This document shows positions 17,851-27,800 of a stretch of DNA of 64,000 nt, piece by piece (within the stretch, counting starts at the first letter, position 1; each line of letters starts with the position of its first letter). Under the pieces are notes generated by a model, which worked only from the letters and a program-made list of their open reading frames with translations, was not told the DNA's origin and did not search any database. The stretch is from CAWGYT01 sp963826795 (GTDB lineage Bacteria > Planctomycetota > Planctomycetia > Pirellulales > Pirellulaceae), in NCBI GenBank assembly GCA_963826795.1, contig CAWGYT010000012.1, positions 62,001 to 126,000 of the forward strand, given 5' to 3'. Made by a program: the position numbers and the translations under genes.

Positions 17851-17878
17851 TTGACTCGACTATTTGTGTCGTTATACT
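17851..17878 (+). promoter_or_regulatory. Sigma-70-type promoter for the PEP-CTERM gene at 18182
   Basis: TTGACT (17851-17856), a 16-bp spacer and TATACT (17873-17878) form a near-consensus promoter just downstream of array 3. The next gene starts 304 bases further on, implying an untranslated leader of about 295 nt. I see no known riboswitch fold in the leader and no other gene. Confidence 0.7.
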
Positions 17879-18181
17879 GAGCGAGATCCGCCAAGGCGGG
17901 TTAGGCAGGGTGGTTAATTACTGTGGACGTGTCTGATTCTGTAAGGGCAGCTAGTGAAGCGGACCTGTTGACTCGATTAACTTGAGTTGGCACCTGACAA
18001 TTCGCTCAATTCTGTAAGCCAAAGGCGTGGCTGCCCATTGAAACCGCTCAGGTTTCACGATCTAATTGAATTGAACGCTGTCGTTGCAACCAAGCTAATC
18101 GGCTCGCGAGGTTTCCGCTTCGTTGTGAACAACTTTGGGTTCCCTAAGTGCTCGTGGATTGCTCCTTGTGAGGTATGCATA

Positions 18182-18850
18182 ATGAAACTCCGACTGACTT
18201 ATGTCTTGGCCGCACTCCTGTTCGTGGCAGGGCAAACGGCTGCGGTGTCCGCCGCAATGATCGACATCACCCGCCCGGGAGATCCGATCCAGCTGATTAA
18301 CGGCTTCAATCAGGGGCCGGACGGCGACGCCGGTCCTCCGCCCGCCGCGGAAGGCGTTGAAAACGCGATCAATGATACGGGCCAGAAGTACCTGAACTTC
18401 CTGGACATCAACTCGGGCTTCTCGGTGACGCCGTCGGGTGCAGGCAACAACTTGCCCGTGACCGGCATTCGGTTCTACACCGCGAACGACTCGGAACCCC
18501 GTGACCCGGCGAGCTTCCAATTATTCGGCTCGAATGATGGATTGGATGGTCCTTGGACCGTGATCGCTTCGGGCAACTTGGCACTGCCGGCGGACCGCAA
18601 TGCGGGCGGCGACGCGGTCGTCATTCCGCCCACGGGCAACCCTGCGGCCTTCAGCCAGGAATTGTTGTTCGACAACGGCGACGTTTACACCAACTACGGC
18701 GTGATCTTCCCCACGTTGAAGGATGCCGTGGCTGCAAACAGCATGCAAATCGGCGAAGTCGAGCTGCTGGTCGTGCCAGAACCGGCAAGCCTGATGCTGA
18801 CGCTGGTCGGCCTGCTCGGAGTGGTCGGAGTACTTCGCGCTCGCCGCTAG
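18182..18850 (+). CDS. Small PEP-CTERM surface protein, discoidin-like
   Basis: A 222-residue exported protein. The ATG at 18182 (preceded by GAGG) starts a signal peptide, LTYVLAALLFVAGQTAAVSA. The middle (VENAINDTGQKYLNFL ... GIRFYTANDSEPRDPASFQLFGSNDG ... QIGEVELL) matches the plan of planctomycete PEP-CTERM proteins with an F5/8-type (discoidin-like) fold. The C-terminus VPEPASLMLTLVGLLGVVGVLRARR is a textbook PEP-CTERM signal with hydrophobic stretch and Arg tail. It should be exported, cut by an exosortase and retained at the surface. It has its own promoter and a strong terminator, so it is monocistronic. Confidence 0.88.
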   Translation: MKLRLTYVLAALLFVAGQTAAVSAAMIDITRPGDPIQLINGFNQGPDGDAGPPPAAEGVENAINDTGQKYLNFLDINSGFSVTPSGAGNNLPVTGIRFYTANDSEPRDPASFQLFGSNDGLDGPWTVIASGNLALPADRNAGGDAVVIPPTGNPAAFSQELLFDNGDVYTNYGVIFPTLKDAVAANSMQIGEVELLVVPEPASLMLTLVGLLGVVGVLRARR

Positions 18851-18888
18851 ACGCCGGCGATTTCGCCGATTCCACGATGCAAACGAGA

Positions 18889-18917
18889 GGAAGTCGCTTC
18901 GGCGACTTCCTTTTTTT
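18889..18917 (+). terminator. Rho-independent terminator
   Basis: GGAAGTCGC (18889-18897) pairs with GCGACTTCC (18902-18910) around a TTCG tetraloop, followed by seven T. It lies 38 bp after the PEP-CTERM stop. Confidence 0.95.
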
Positions 18918-19330
18918 ATTGCACCGTCATCGGCAGCCCTCGTGCTGTGTCACAGCTAAAACTTCGGGCTGGGGATCCGAGCGGCGCAACTGACTCTCGG
19001 CCCCACGCTCGAGCTGATGAACGCGGGCGGCTCACATCCAGAGAAATTGGAGATTCTCGGCAATTTAAGACTTGCCTTATGACGACTCGCCAAGCACGAT
19101 AGATCCCGGTCGGTTAAGACCAATCAGGTGGAACAAATCGGCCGTGTCGTACTTTTCGGACGCTGCGATAAACGCGAGAACGCCAAATTCGAAATCGATC
19201 CCAAGAACGTCAATTCCTTCATCGGCGACGCTCGCTGAAGTGTGCCGGTCGAGCAATTGGCGTTTTTTCGTTTTCTGATCTGTTTCTGGAATGTCCCCAC
19301 TGTAGCTTCGATTCACACCGGGAGAGCTTT
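18918..19330. other. 413-bp gap before the second lectin-like gene
   Basis: No convincing gene is present. A minus-strand open frame at 19077-19316 has no recognisable family and no good start signal. The T-rich run GGCGTTTTTTCG near 19259 resembles the run upstream of the paralogous gene at 10010. GGGAG before 19331 is a good ribosome-binding site. Confidence 0.4.
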
Positions 19331-20935
19331 ATGCAAGTAACACGTGTTTCTTTTTATTGCGCGCTCGTCGCAATGCTTTTCGCCCCAGGCATGGCGCATG
19401 CGCAAGTCATCGGCGAAACGTTTCAGACCGAGTTTTTTGAAAACACCGTCATCCCGGGCGAAGTCTCCGTGACTTTGACGGACCACGAGGGGACCGTCAT
19501 CACCCCGTTTGTCAACCAACCGGTGGCCGGTTTGGTTTCTTACGTGGGCCGTCCGAAGTTTGATGCCCGAACGGGCGGGGCGAACGCGCAGCAAGACGCC
19601 GGGCCCGTTAGCATCACCTATGACGATGGCGGAACGATGACCACGGTGAACTACCCGATTGAGCCCTTGGGCACGGCCCCGGGTCCTCAAGTTTTCACCA
19701 ACACTCCGGGCAGTGGGCCGGCGCTTTCGGGTGACGGCTTCATCCGCGTCGCTGACAATTTCAACAGTCTGACGAACGACATTGCCTGGGATACGGCTTA
19801 CTCGGGCGCGTTCGATTCGATGACGATGGATTATCAGATTCGTTTGCAGTCCGGCACGGCGGCTAACGACAATGCGGACGGATTCGGCTTCATGTACTTT
19901 AATCAGGATCCCGGCGGAAGCTCGGGCGCCGTCTACACGTCCGGCGAGGAGCCAAGCGGCGCGGGGCTGGGTGTCGGATTCGACATCTGGGACAACGGCA
20001 CAGAAGGCGGCAACTCGGTGTCACTGCACTACAACGGAATGGTCATCGGAAGCGTCGATGTGACGGCCGCCAGCCCGAATCGCGAAGCATTTCTCGAATC
20101 TGGCCAGCCGATCTCGGTCAACATCGTCGCTGGCGCTGGCGAGGGCGTCGTCACGCCCCCGGTGTTGCAGCCGATGTCCAGCTTTTCGACATCAGCGACC
20201 CGCAGCCCTGCACTCGGTGGACTGATGCCGATGGCGGACGTCGATCCGGGCCCAGGTGTGCATGATGCCTACTATCGCTTGACCGGTGAAGTCAACGACC
20301 AAGGCAACTACCTCACTTTTGATGCGGTTCCCGGTGCGGGTTCACGACCCGGCTTCGGGGCTCGTACCGGTGGTGCCAACGAAGCGTCTGACATTGACAA
20401 CATCAGCGTTTCGTATGAGGTCGGCAAGGTGAATGCCAGCTTTGATTTCCGCATCACCAATGTCGAAGGCGATCCGGCGGATGGAATGTCGTTCGTTTTG
20501 GCAAGCACGGCGCTGTACGGTGACACGGGCGTTGTCGATCGACTGACCGACGGCGACGGTGTCGGTTGGGAAGTCGCCGAAGACCCGCGTTTGGCCGGTT
20601 CGTTCGGCATGGCCTTCAAGACCTTCGATGCGGATGAGTTGCGGATTCGTTTCGATGGAGCCGACGTCGCCAACATCGCGGCGGACGCCCTGCCCGACTC
20701 GTTCCTCGGCGATACGTTCGTTGACGGACAGTGGCACTCGGCGAACATCTCCGTGATGGACATGGGTCCCGACGCGGATATCACGATTTCGCTGGACGAT
20801 ACGGTCGTCTTTTCCGGCCTCGTGGCCGGCGCGGCTGGATTGGCCTTGGTTCCGGAACCCTCGAGCCTGTCACTGCTGGCGATCGGCGTCTTGGGCGGCT
20901 TGCGTGTCGTGCGTCGCAATCGACGCAAGGGCTAA
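19331..20935 (+). CDS. Lectin-like PEP-CTERM surface protein (module copy B)
   Basis: A 534-residue exported protein, paralogous to the broken gene at 10010. The signal peptide ends near GMAHAQ. Two lectin-like segments follow: GLGVGFDIWDNGTEGGNSVSLH near residues 215-235 and RLAGSFGMAFKTFDADELRIRFDG in the second half. ARTGGANA-type loops occur three times. These resemble L-type (legume) lectin beta-sandwiches, which bind glycans. The C-terminus VPEPSSLSLLAIGVLGGLRVVRRNRRKG is a full PEP-CTERM signal. Unlike copy A it lacks the dockerin-like loops. GGGAG precedes the ATG, and a terminator follows at 20991. Confidence 0.88.
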   Translation: MQVTRVSFYCALVAMLFAPGMAHAQVIGETFQTEFFENTVIPGEVSVTLTDHEGTVITPFVNQPVAGLVSYVGRPKFDARTGGANAQQDAGPVSITYDDGGTMTTVNYPIEPLGTAPGPQVFTNTPGSGPALSGDGFIRVADNFNSLTNDIAWDTAYSGAFDSMTMDYQIRLQSGTAANDNADGFGFMYFNQDPGGSSGAVYTSGEEPSGAGLGVGFDIWDNGTEGGNSVSLHYNGMVIGSVDVTAASPNREAFLESGQPISVNIVAGAGEGVVTPPVLQPMSSFSTSATRSPALGGLMPMADVDPGPGVHDAYYRLTGEVNDQGNYLTFDAVPGAGSRPGFGARTGGANEASDIDNISVSYEVGKVNASFDFRITNVEGDPADGMSFVLASTALYGDTGVVDRLTDGDGVGWEVAEDPRLAGSFGMAFKTFDADELRIRFDGADVANIAADALPDSFLGDTFVDGQWHSANISVMDMGPDADITISLDDTVVFSGLVAGAAGLALVPEPSSLSLLAIGVLGGLRVVRRNRRKG

Positions 20936-20990
20936 AGAGCCCAAGGGCGAAAGCCGAGATACGGCATTCGTCCGAAAGTGAAGTCCCCAA

Positions 20991-21030
20991 AAAGGCCCGG
21001 CCCCCGCAAGGGAAGCCGGGCCTTTTCCTT
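20991..21030 (+). terminator. Rho-independent terminator
   Basis: AAAGGCCCGGC (20991-21001) pairs with GCCGGGCCTTT (21015-21025) over a 13-nt loop, followed by T, CC and TT. It ends the lectin-like gene. Confidence 0.85.
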
Positions 21031-21174
21031 GTGGCTCGCATTGACGGAAGGGGCATGACACGCGAGGGCGAGGCTCCCGCGCGACGCTCCCTGTTGCGGC
21101 AGGATGGTCGAGCGAAGGCGGCTTGAGCTATGATGGAAGCATCGAATCTTCAACCTCCCCAGGAAGCGTGATTG

Positions 21175-22970
21175 ATGCACGGCATCTTTTTCCGACTAAG
21201 CCTAGGCCTTCTCGTCGGATGCGCAGCAACGCTCGTGGGCTGCGGTGGTTCCTCCAGCACCACGCGTGACGGATCGTCGGACGTCGAGTCGCCCGAACGA
21301 CCGCCCGCGGAGAGTGAAGCGAGATCAAACCTGCCCGACGTCTTTCGCGACGTCACGCAGGAACTGGGCATCGACTTTGTGCATCACCCGGTGGATCACG
21401 AGCAGCCCTATTTCATGCCACGCAGCGTCGGTTCCGGAGCGGCGTTCTTTGACTTCGACGCCGACGGTCTGCTGGACCTCTACTTCGTTCAAAATGACGG
21501 ACCCGATTCGGCCCAGACCAATCGTCTGTATCGGCAAACGTCCGAAGGATTTGTCGATGTGACGCAGGACTCGGGCCTGGCTGTCGCGGGGTACGGCATG
21601 GGGGTTGCCACGGGCGATATCAACAACGATGGGCGCGTCGATGTCCTGTTGAATGAATACGGGCGAGCCCGCCTACTTCTGAATCAGACCACGGGGAACG
21701 ATCCGCAGTTCAAGGACATCACCGAGTCAGCCGGGCTGAACAACGAAATGTGGGGCACGTCGACCTGTTTTTTTGACTACGATCGCGACGGTTGGCTGGA
21801 CATGATCTTGGTCAACTACGTCAATTACGATCCGTCGCGATGGTGCTCTCGGGGCGGTGGACGGCAGGATTTCTGCGGTCCCGATGCGTTCCCCGGCCGC
21901 GTGACGAAGTTGTTTCATAATCGCGGCCACGCCGACGACGTGGCGTTCGAAGATGTCACCATCTCCGCCGGTTTTGGCGCCCGGCCCGGGCCGGGCCTAG
22001 GCGTGTTTTGCGCCGACTTCGATGGCGATCGCTGGCCGGACGTCTTCATTGCGAATGACGGCAAACCGAATCATCTTTGGATCAACCAGCGGGACGGAAC
22101 CTTTCGGGAGGAGGCAATCACACGCGGTCTCGGCTTTAACAGCATGGGTAAGACCGAGGCCGATATGGGGATCGCGATTGGCGACGTGGACAGTGACGGA
22201 TTGTTCGACGTGTTCGTAACCCATTTGTCGGACGAAACGCATACGCTTTGGAGTCAGGGTCCGAGGGGTGTGTTTCTGGATCGTACGGCGACCTCGGGGT
22301 TGACGGCGACGAAATGGCGCGGCACCGGGTTCGGCACGGTCATGGGCGACATCGACAATGACGGCGATCTGGATCTGGTCATCGGCAACGGACGCGTCGT
22401 TCGCGAAACCGGTCCTTTGCCGGAACCAACCCCCGGCCTGGACAAATTCTGGTGGCCCTACGCACAGCGAGATCAAATCCTCTTCAATCAGGGCGGGACC
22501 TTCGTCGACGGATCGCTCTCGAATCCCGCCTTTGCGGTTTGGCCGCGGTCTCGCGCGGCGTGGCGTGCGCCGATTTCAACAATGACGGGCGACTGGACCT
22601 CTTGGTCGCTCATATCGCGGGCCCGCCCTCGCTGCTTGAGAACATCACCGAGCCGACGGGGCGCTGGTTGCTCGTGCGGGCAATCGATCCCGATTTGAAG
22701 CGAGACGCGTACGGTGCGGAGATTTACGTGGAGGCAGGTGCTCATCGCCTCATGCGTTGGATCAATCCCGGCTATAGCTATCTCAGCAGCAACGATCCGA
22801 GGGCCCATTTCGGACTGCCGGCCGACGTCGACTCGATCGATCGCATCCGCGTGATCTGGCCCGACGGCAGTGAGGAGACCTTTCCCGGCGGATCCCTTGG
22901 ACGTGAAGTGACGCTCCGACGCGGAGAGGGAACGGCGGCACCGCAGGCGGCCGACGGGACGGAAGGATGA
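21175..22970 (+). pseudogene. CRTAC1/ASPIC-UnbV beta-propeller lipoprotein, one frameshift (module copy B)
   Basis: About 598 residues when joined. I use the ATG at 21175 (GGAAG eight bases upstream) rather than the adjacent TTG. The signal ends in a lipobox (LVGCGG). FG-GAP repeats include DFDADGLLDLYF, DINNDGRVDVLL, DYDRDGWLDMIL and DVDSDGLFDVFV; the ASPIC/UnbV tail reads LKRDAYGAEIYV, SYLSSNDPRAHFGLP and VIWPDGSEE. After NPAFAVWP the frame must shift near 22545 to reach VSRGVACADFNNDG; one missing base explains it. Protein spacing then matches copy A residue for residue. Its repaired stop is 7 bp from the TPR gene, so the two are co-transcribed. Confidence 0.86.
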
Positions 22971-22977
22971 TTCGACG

Positions 22978-24444
22978 ATGAGCCGAACACGAGCCGCCAA
23001 GCGCACTCGCGGTCCCGATCGCCGCCTCGCCGAGACTGCCGGGCCGTCACGCTGGGTCTGGGGCGGCGTGGCCCTGGGTCTCGTGGCGACGCTGGCCTTG
23101 GTCATCTGGATCCGCTCGGGGACCAATGGCTTGGCGAGACGGGCACCGAGCGAAGCTTCACCTCATGCAGTCGAGCCGATCGCCGTTCCGACGATTGATA
23201 CCGAAGACGTCGACCACGAAGTGTTGCAACGAATCGAACGTGATCGCCAGGCGATCCTGAACGATCCTGAATCCGCGGCCGCCTGGGGGACGCTGGGCAT
23301 GACGCTGTTTGCCCACGAGTTCGCGTATCAGGCTGGGATTTGCTTTGAGCAGGCCGGAAAACTGGCCCCGCAAGACGCCCGCTGGCCCTATCTGCGCGGG
23401 CGGACGATGTTGAAGAGCGATCCCACTGGTGCCGTCCCTTTTTTCGAGCGAGCCGTCGCGATCGCGGGAAACACACCGCCGGCCATTCGCCTGACGCTGG
23501 TTGACGTCTTGCTTGAGCTCTCTCGCTTGGACGAAGCGGACCAACATCTGGCAGCCATGATCTCCGAGCGAAGTGGCGATCCGCGGGCCCGATTCGCACA
23601 GGCCCGGCTTGCGTCGCTGCGGGGTGACTATCAAGGCTGTCTGAGTCAGCTGCGGGAGCTGCTTCCTTATTTTCAGGGGCAAACCAAGTATCAGAATCGT
23701 TTACAACCGCTGCTGATAATGATGGCCGAATCGCTCCGGCGCTTGGGGCAGGAGGAATCGGCCGAGAAAGTTCGGCAGCAGGCGATGGCTCAGGGAGAAC
23801 CCAGCTGGCCGGACCCGTTTCAAGACGCCGTGGACGATCGCAAGACGGGACTGAAAACCTACCTGGTTCAAGCGGACCTGATGTACGGCCGCAACCAGTT
23901 CGACCAGTCCATCGAATTGCTCAAGCCGACCGTCCAGTCGTATCCCGATTCGATCTGGGCCAAGATCCTGCTGGCGCGGGCCCTGATCCGTACCGGTGCC
24001 CCGGATTCCGATCGACCCGACCGCGAGTTGCGGCTGCAAGAAGCGGTTGAATTGCTGGAGGACGTGCTTCAGCGCGACGCGAATTCGGTGGAAGCCATGT
24101 TCCGCTTGGGTGTGGCCAAGGAGTATCAAGGCAAGGTCCAAGAGTCGATCGGCCTGTATCGCCAGGCCGTTCAGGTCAAACCCGACTTCACGATGGCCCA
24201 CTTCAATCTCGCTAGCGCCCTGTATCGTGAGGGAGACGTCGACGGGGCGATTCAGGCCTTGCAAGACGTCGTTCGCTCGCAGCCGGAGTTCGTGGAAGGC
24301 CGCTCGAGGTTGGGCGTCCTGCTACTCCAGCGGCGGCGGTTCCAAGAGGCCGAGCAGCAACTGGACGCCGCCGTGCAACTTCGTCCCGATGACGCCCGCC
24401 TGCGTCAATACCTCGGCCAAGCCCGCCGGGGGCTGACGCCTTAA
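22978..24444 (+). CDS. Membrane-anchored TPR protein (module copy B, intact)
   Basis: A 488-residue protein with one N-terminal membrane helix (WVWGGVALGLVATLALVIWI, about residues 21-40) after a basic cytoplasmic tail, so most of it faces outward. At least six TPR-like units follow; clear ones are AMFRLGVAKEYQGKVQESIG, AHFNLASALYREGDVDGAIQ and GRSRLGVLLLQRRRFQEAEQ near the C-terminus. It lies 7 bp after the propeller gene and is surely in the same transcript. It aligns along its length with the broken TPR gene at 15179. A role as scaffold or assembly factor for the propeller protein is inferred from the conserved pairing. Confidence 0.87.
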   Translation: MSRTRAAKRTRGPDRRLAETAGPSRWVWGGVALGLVATLALVIWIRSGTNGLARRAPSEASPHAVEPIAVPTIDTEDVDHEVLQRIERDRQAILNDPESAAAWGTLGMTLFAHEFAYQAGICFEQAGKLAPQDARWPYLRGRTMLKSDPTGAVPFFERAVAIAGNTPPAIRLTLVDVLLELSRLDEADQHLAAMISERSGDPRARFAQARLASLRGDYQGCLSQLRELLPYFQGQTKYQNRLQPLLIMMAESLRRLGQEESAEKVRQQAMAQGEPSWPDPFQDAVDDRKTGLKTYLVQADLMYGRNQFDQSIELLKPTVQSYPDSIWAKILLARALIRTGAPDSDRPDRELRLQEAVELLEDVLQRDANSVEAMFRLGVAKEYQGKVQESIGLYRQAVQVKPDFTMAHFNLASALYREGDVDGAIQALQDVVRSQPEFVEGRSRLGVLLLQRRRFQEAEQQLDAAVQLRPDDARLRQYLGQARRGLTP

Positions 24445-24843
24445 GCGAATCGGGAGCGTCGTCTCTCGCCTTGCCAGTGCGACGCGAAACCTTCGGCTGT
24501 CCGCCGACAGAATCCGAAAACTTGCTGCGATCGGAGCCCTGGGTTAGGATCGGGATAGCGCCGTTTCAAGATCAGGAACAGAGCCCCGGGAGGGGTGGCG
24601 GCCAAGTTGACTTGTTTCCCCGATGGGCCCGTTCGGCTGGGGGGGCATGCCGACGGATCGCCCTTGCGGATTCTGAAACGGCTTTTCAGCCAACCAACTT
24701 ATCTCGAACTCCCGGTTCAGGTGTCGGCGTTCGCCGATCGAGGTTCAGCTGCCAGCGACGCTCAGCGTGCGTTTGCGGTGCGCGATCGCGATGTGAGCGC
24801 TGGCCCGGGAAGGCTCCCTTGCGTTGGGACTCAGGAGAGGCGA
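24445..24843. other. 399-bp leader region before the giant surface protein
   Basis: The reading frame of the giant protein stays open upstream to 24595, but that stretch lacks the composition of an exported protein start. AGGAGAGG at 24831-24838 points to the ATG at 24844. No terminator or strong promoter was recognised. Confidence 0.4.
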
Positions 24844-27800
24844 ATGCGACGGCGTGGCGGAAGACTAGGAAAGACGTTTTTCGGTCGCGGAGATCGGAGC
24901 CGCAGCGAACTGACCGCAAGGCGGCGCGGCCGGCTCGGACGCAGGGTCTCGTCGGTCGAGGCGTTGGAGCCGCGGTCGTTGCTCGCGGCCGACCTGCTGA
25001 TCTCGGAGTTTCTGGCCGACAATGAATCGGGACTCAAGGACGAAGACGGCGATACTTCGGACTGGATCGAGCTGTACAACCGGGGTGCCGAACCCGTCGA
25101 TCTCGATGGCTGGCATCTCACCGACGACTCGGACGATCTGGACAAGTGGGAATTTCCCTCGCGCGTTTTGACGCCCGGTCAGTCGCTGATCGTGTTCGCA
25201 TCCAACAAGGACCGCGACGGCCAGGAGGGACCGCTGCACACCAACTTTGGCCTGAGTGCCAACGGCGAGTACCTGGCGCTTGTCTCGCCTGATGGTTCGA
25301 CGGTGGTGGACGAGTATGACCCGTACCCGCCGCAGTACGCCGACGTTTCGTACGGGCCGGAGCAGTCCGAGCAAATGACAACGCTGGTTTCCGCCACGAC
25401 GCCCAGTCGCCTCCGACTGCCCGGCTCGGTGGCCGAAGACATACCGACGGAGACCTGGACGGCGGCGGACTATGACGATGCGAGCTGGCGATCGGTCCCG
25501 GCCGCGATCGGCTACGACGCGATTGCCGCAGATGGTGACTTCGCGGCCTTGATCGCGCCGGGCGGATCGATTCCCGAAATGCAAGGACAAACGGCGTCGG
25601 CATACCTGCGCAGCGATTTCGAGATTAACGGGGAACTGCCGGCACTCGACGAGCTGAACCTCAACCTGAATTTCGACGACGGATTCGTCGCCTTCTTGAA
25701 CGGGGTGCCCGTTGCCAGCCGGAATGCTCCCGAAACCCTCGCCTGGAATTCGACGGCGACGGCTGAGCACGGGGGCGTCACCGCGGCGTTGCAGTACCCG
25801 AATTTCTCGGATCCCGACGCGCAGGCCGACTTCAATCTGGTCGGGGACGCCAGTTGGACGGCCGGGCGTCTCCAGCTGACACCGAGCACCGTGGATCAGA
25901 CGGGAGCGGCCTGGCTGCGCGAGCCGTTGACATTCGGCCCCGACTACACCTTCTCCGCCGCATTCGTCATCAACGCTCATACCCCCGGCGGCACCTCCGA
26001 CAGTGACGGACGGGGTGGCCACGGGATGACATTCGTACTGCAGAACGGCGGCGCGAACGTCTTGGGTGGGCCAGCCGGCCAACTCGGCCTCGATTCGACG
26101 GGCACGTCCTTTGTCGCGGTTGAATTCGATACGTTTGAATCCGGCTCGTTCGATCCGAATAATGACTTACCCAGCCATGTGGGTATCGATACCAGTCGTG
26201 ACGGGAACGTGGCTCGAGCGGCCGTGCCGCGATTCAACGGCCACGTCGCGATCCCGGCTCAGCCTGGTCCGGGCGTCGACCTGCGCTATGCGTGGATCGA
26301 CTTCAACGGGTCGACCAACCAAATGGCGGTCTACTTTGCCGAGACGGACGTGCGGCCCGCCGAGCCGACGCTCACGGCGACGGTCGATCTGGCCGACCTG
26401 TTCGGCGGCGTCCCAGAACTGACCGTGGGCTTCACCGCGGCCACGGGAACGGCCTACAACGCCCAGGACGTGCGTCGGTTCGAGTTCACCAGTGGAGCCG
26501 GCCAGCTGGGCCTCTCGGCCACGCCCTTCAACCTCAAGCCGCATCAGTCGCTCTTGCGTTTGGGTGGCAACGTACTCGCCATCCACGGACTGAACGTGTC
26601 CGCCGATGACGCAGACTTCCTGGTTCGTCCCGAGCTGGTGGGAGTGACGCGCCAGGTCGGCGAGGCGAAGTACTTCAGTCCGCCGACGCCGGGGGAGTTG
26701 AACGGGCCCGGCGAAGAGGCGCCGACCGGCGCCGTTCGCTATTCCAGGACAACTCAAACGTTCGTCTCGCCATTCCAACTGGAACTGATCCCACCCAAAC
26801 CGAATGCGGTGATCCGGTACACGACCAACGGCGCGATTCCCGACGAAACGTCGATCCTGTACACCGGGCCGCTGCAGATCAGCACGACGACGCGCATCCG
26901 AGCTCGTGCCTTCGAGACGGGTCGGGGGCCGGGTCCGGTCCAGAGTGAAAGCTTCATCGCGATCGATTCTTCGCTGGCGAGCTTCGAGTCGGGGCAACCG
27001 TTCGACTCGAATCTGCCCTTGATGATCTTCGAGTCGTTTGGGCGGAACGTCGAGTCGTCCAACCGGCTGATGGTTCCGGTGTCGGGAGTTTTTATCGATC
27101 CGGGCGAGGACGGGCGGTCGAGCATCTTGGACCTGGGCGAGTTTGCCGGCCGCGGAGGCATGCGGATCCGTGGGCAAACGTCCGAAGGATTCGCCAAGAA
27201 ACAATTCGCGCTGGAGTTGTGGGACGAATTCAACAGCGATACCCAGCCGCTCGAGGCGGATCGAGTGGCGGACAAATCGGCCTCGTTCTTTGGCTTACCT
27301 TCCGAGTCGGATTGGGTCCTGAATGGACCTTACTCGGACAAGACCCAGCTGAATAACTACCTGACCTTCTTGTGGAGCAACAAAGCCGGAACCTACGCCC
27401 CGCGAGCGAGATTGGTCGAAGTCTTCTTGAATCAGAACGGCGGCAAACTGAATTATTCGCAGGACTACCGGGGCACCTACGTCTTGCTTGAGAAGATCAA
27501 ACGCGACGACGATCGCGTCGACATTGCCCCGCTCACTCCCGACGACAACGCCTATCCCGCGATTTCCGGTGGCTACATCTGGAAGAAAGACAAGGCCGGC
27601 GCGGAAGACGTGCCGTTTACGACCAGCCGCGGGCAGGAACTGCGGATGGTCGAACCGGACGACAGCGAGATTACGGCCCCGCAAAAGAACTGGCTGCGTG
27701 ATTACATCAATCAGTTCGAGACGGCGCTTTACGGACCGAACTTCGCCGACCCCGCCGAAGGGTATCAGAAATTCATCGATGTCGGCTCCTGGGTCGATAC

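Noticed and set aside
16497..17936. Long plus-strand open frame of 479 codons across array 3
   Set aside because: The unit length of 147 bp is a multiple of three, so any open unit yields a long open frame. The translation is a low-complexity repeat in all frames with no start signal or family match.
19077..19316. Minus-strand open frame of 79 codons between PEP-CTERM genes
   Set aside because: Composition is somewhat protein-like, but no family, promoter or start signal was found.
14648..22545. Programmed ribosomal frameshifting in the two CRTAC1-type genes
   Set aside because: The needed shifts are in opposite directions and no slippery heptamer or conserved stimulator is seen; indel error or mutation is simpler.
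24595..24843. Longer N-terminus for the giant surface protein
   Set aside because: The added 83 residues show no signal or family, while AGGAGAGG precisely precedes 24844.
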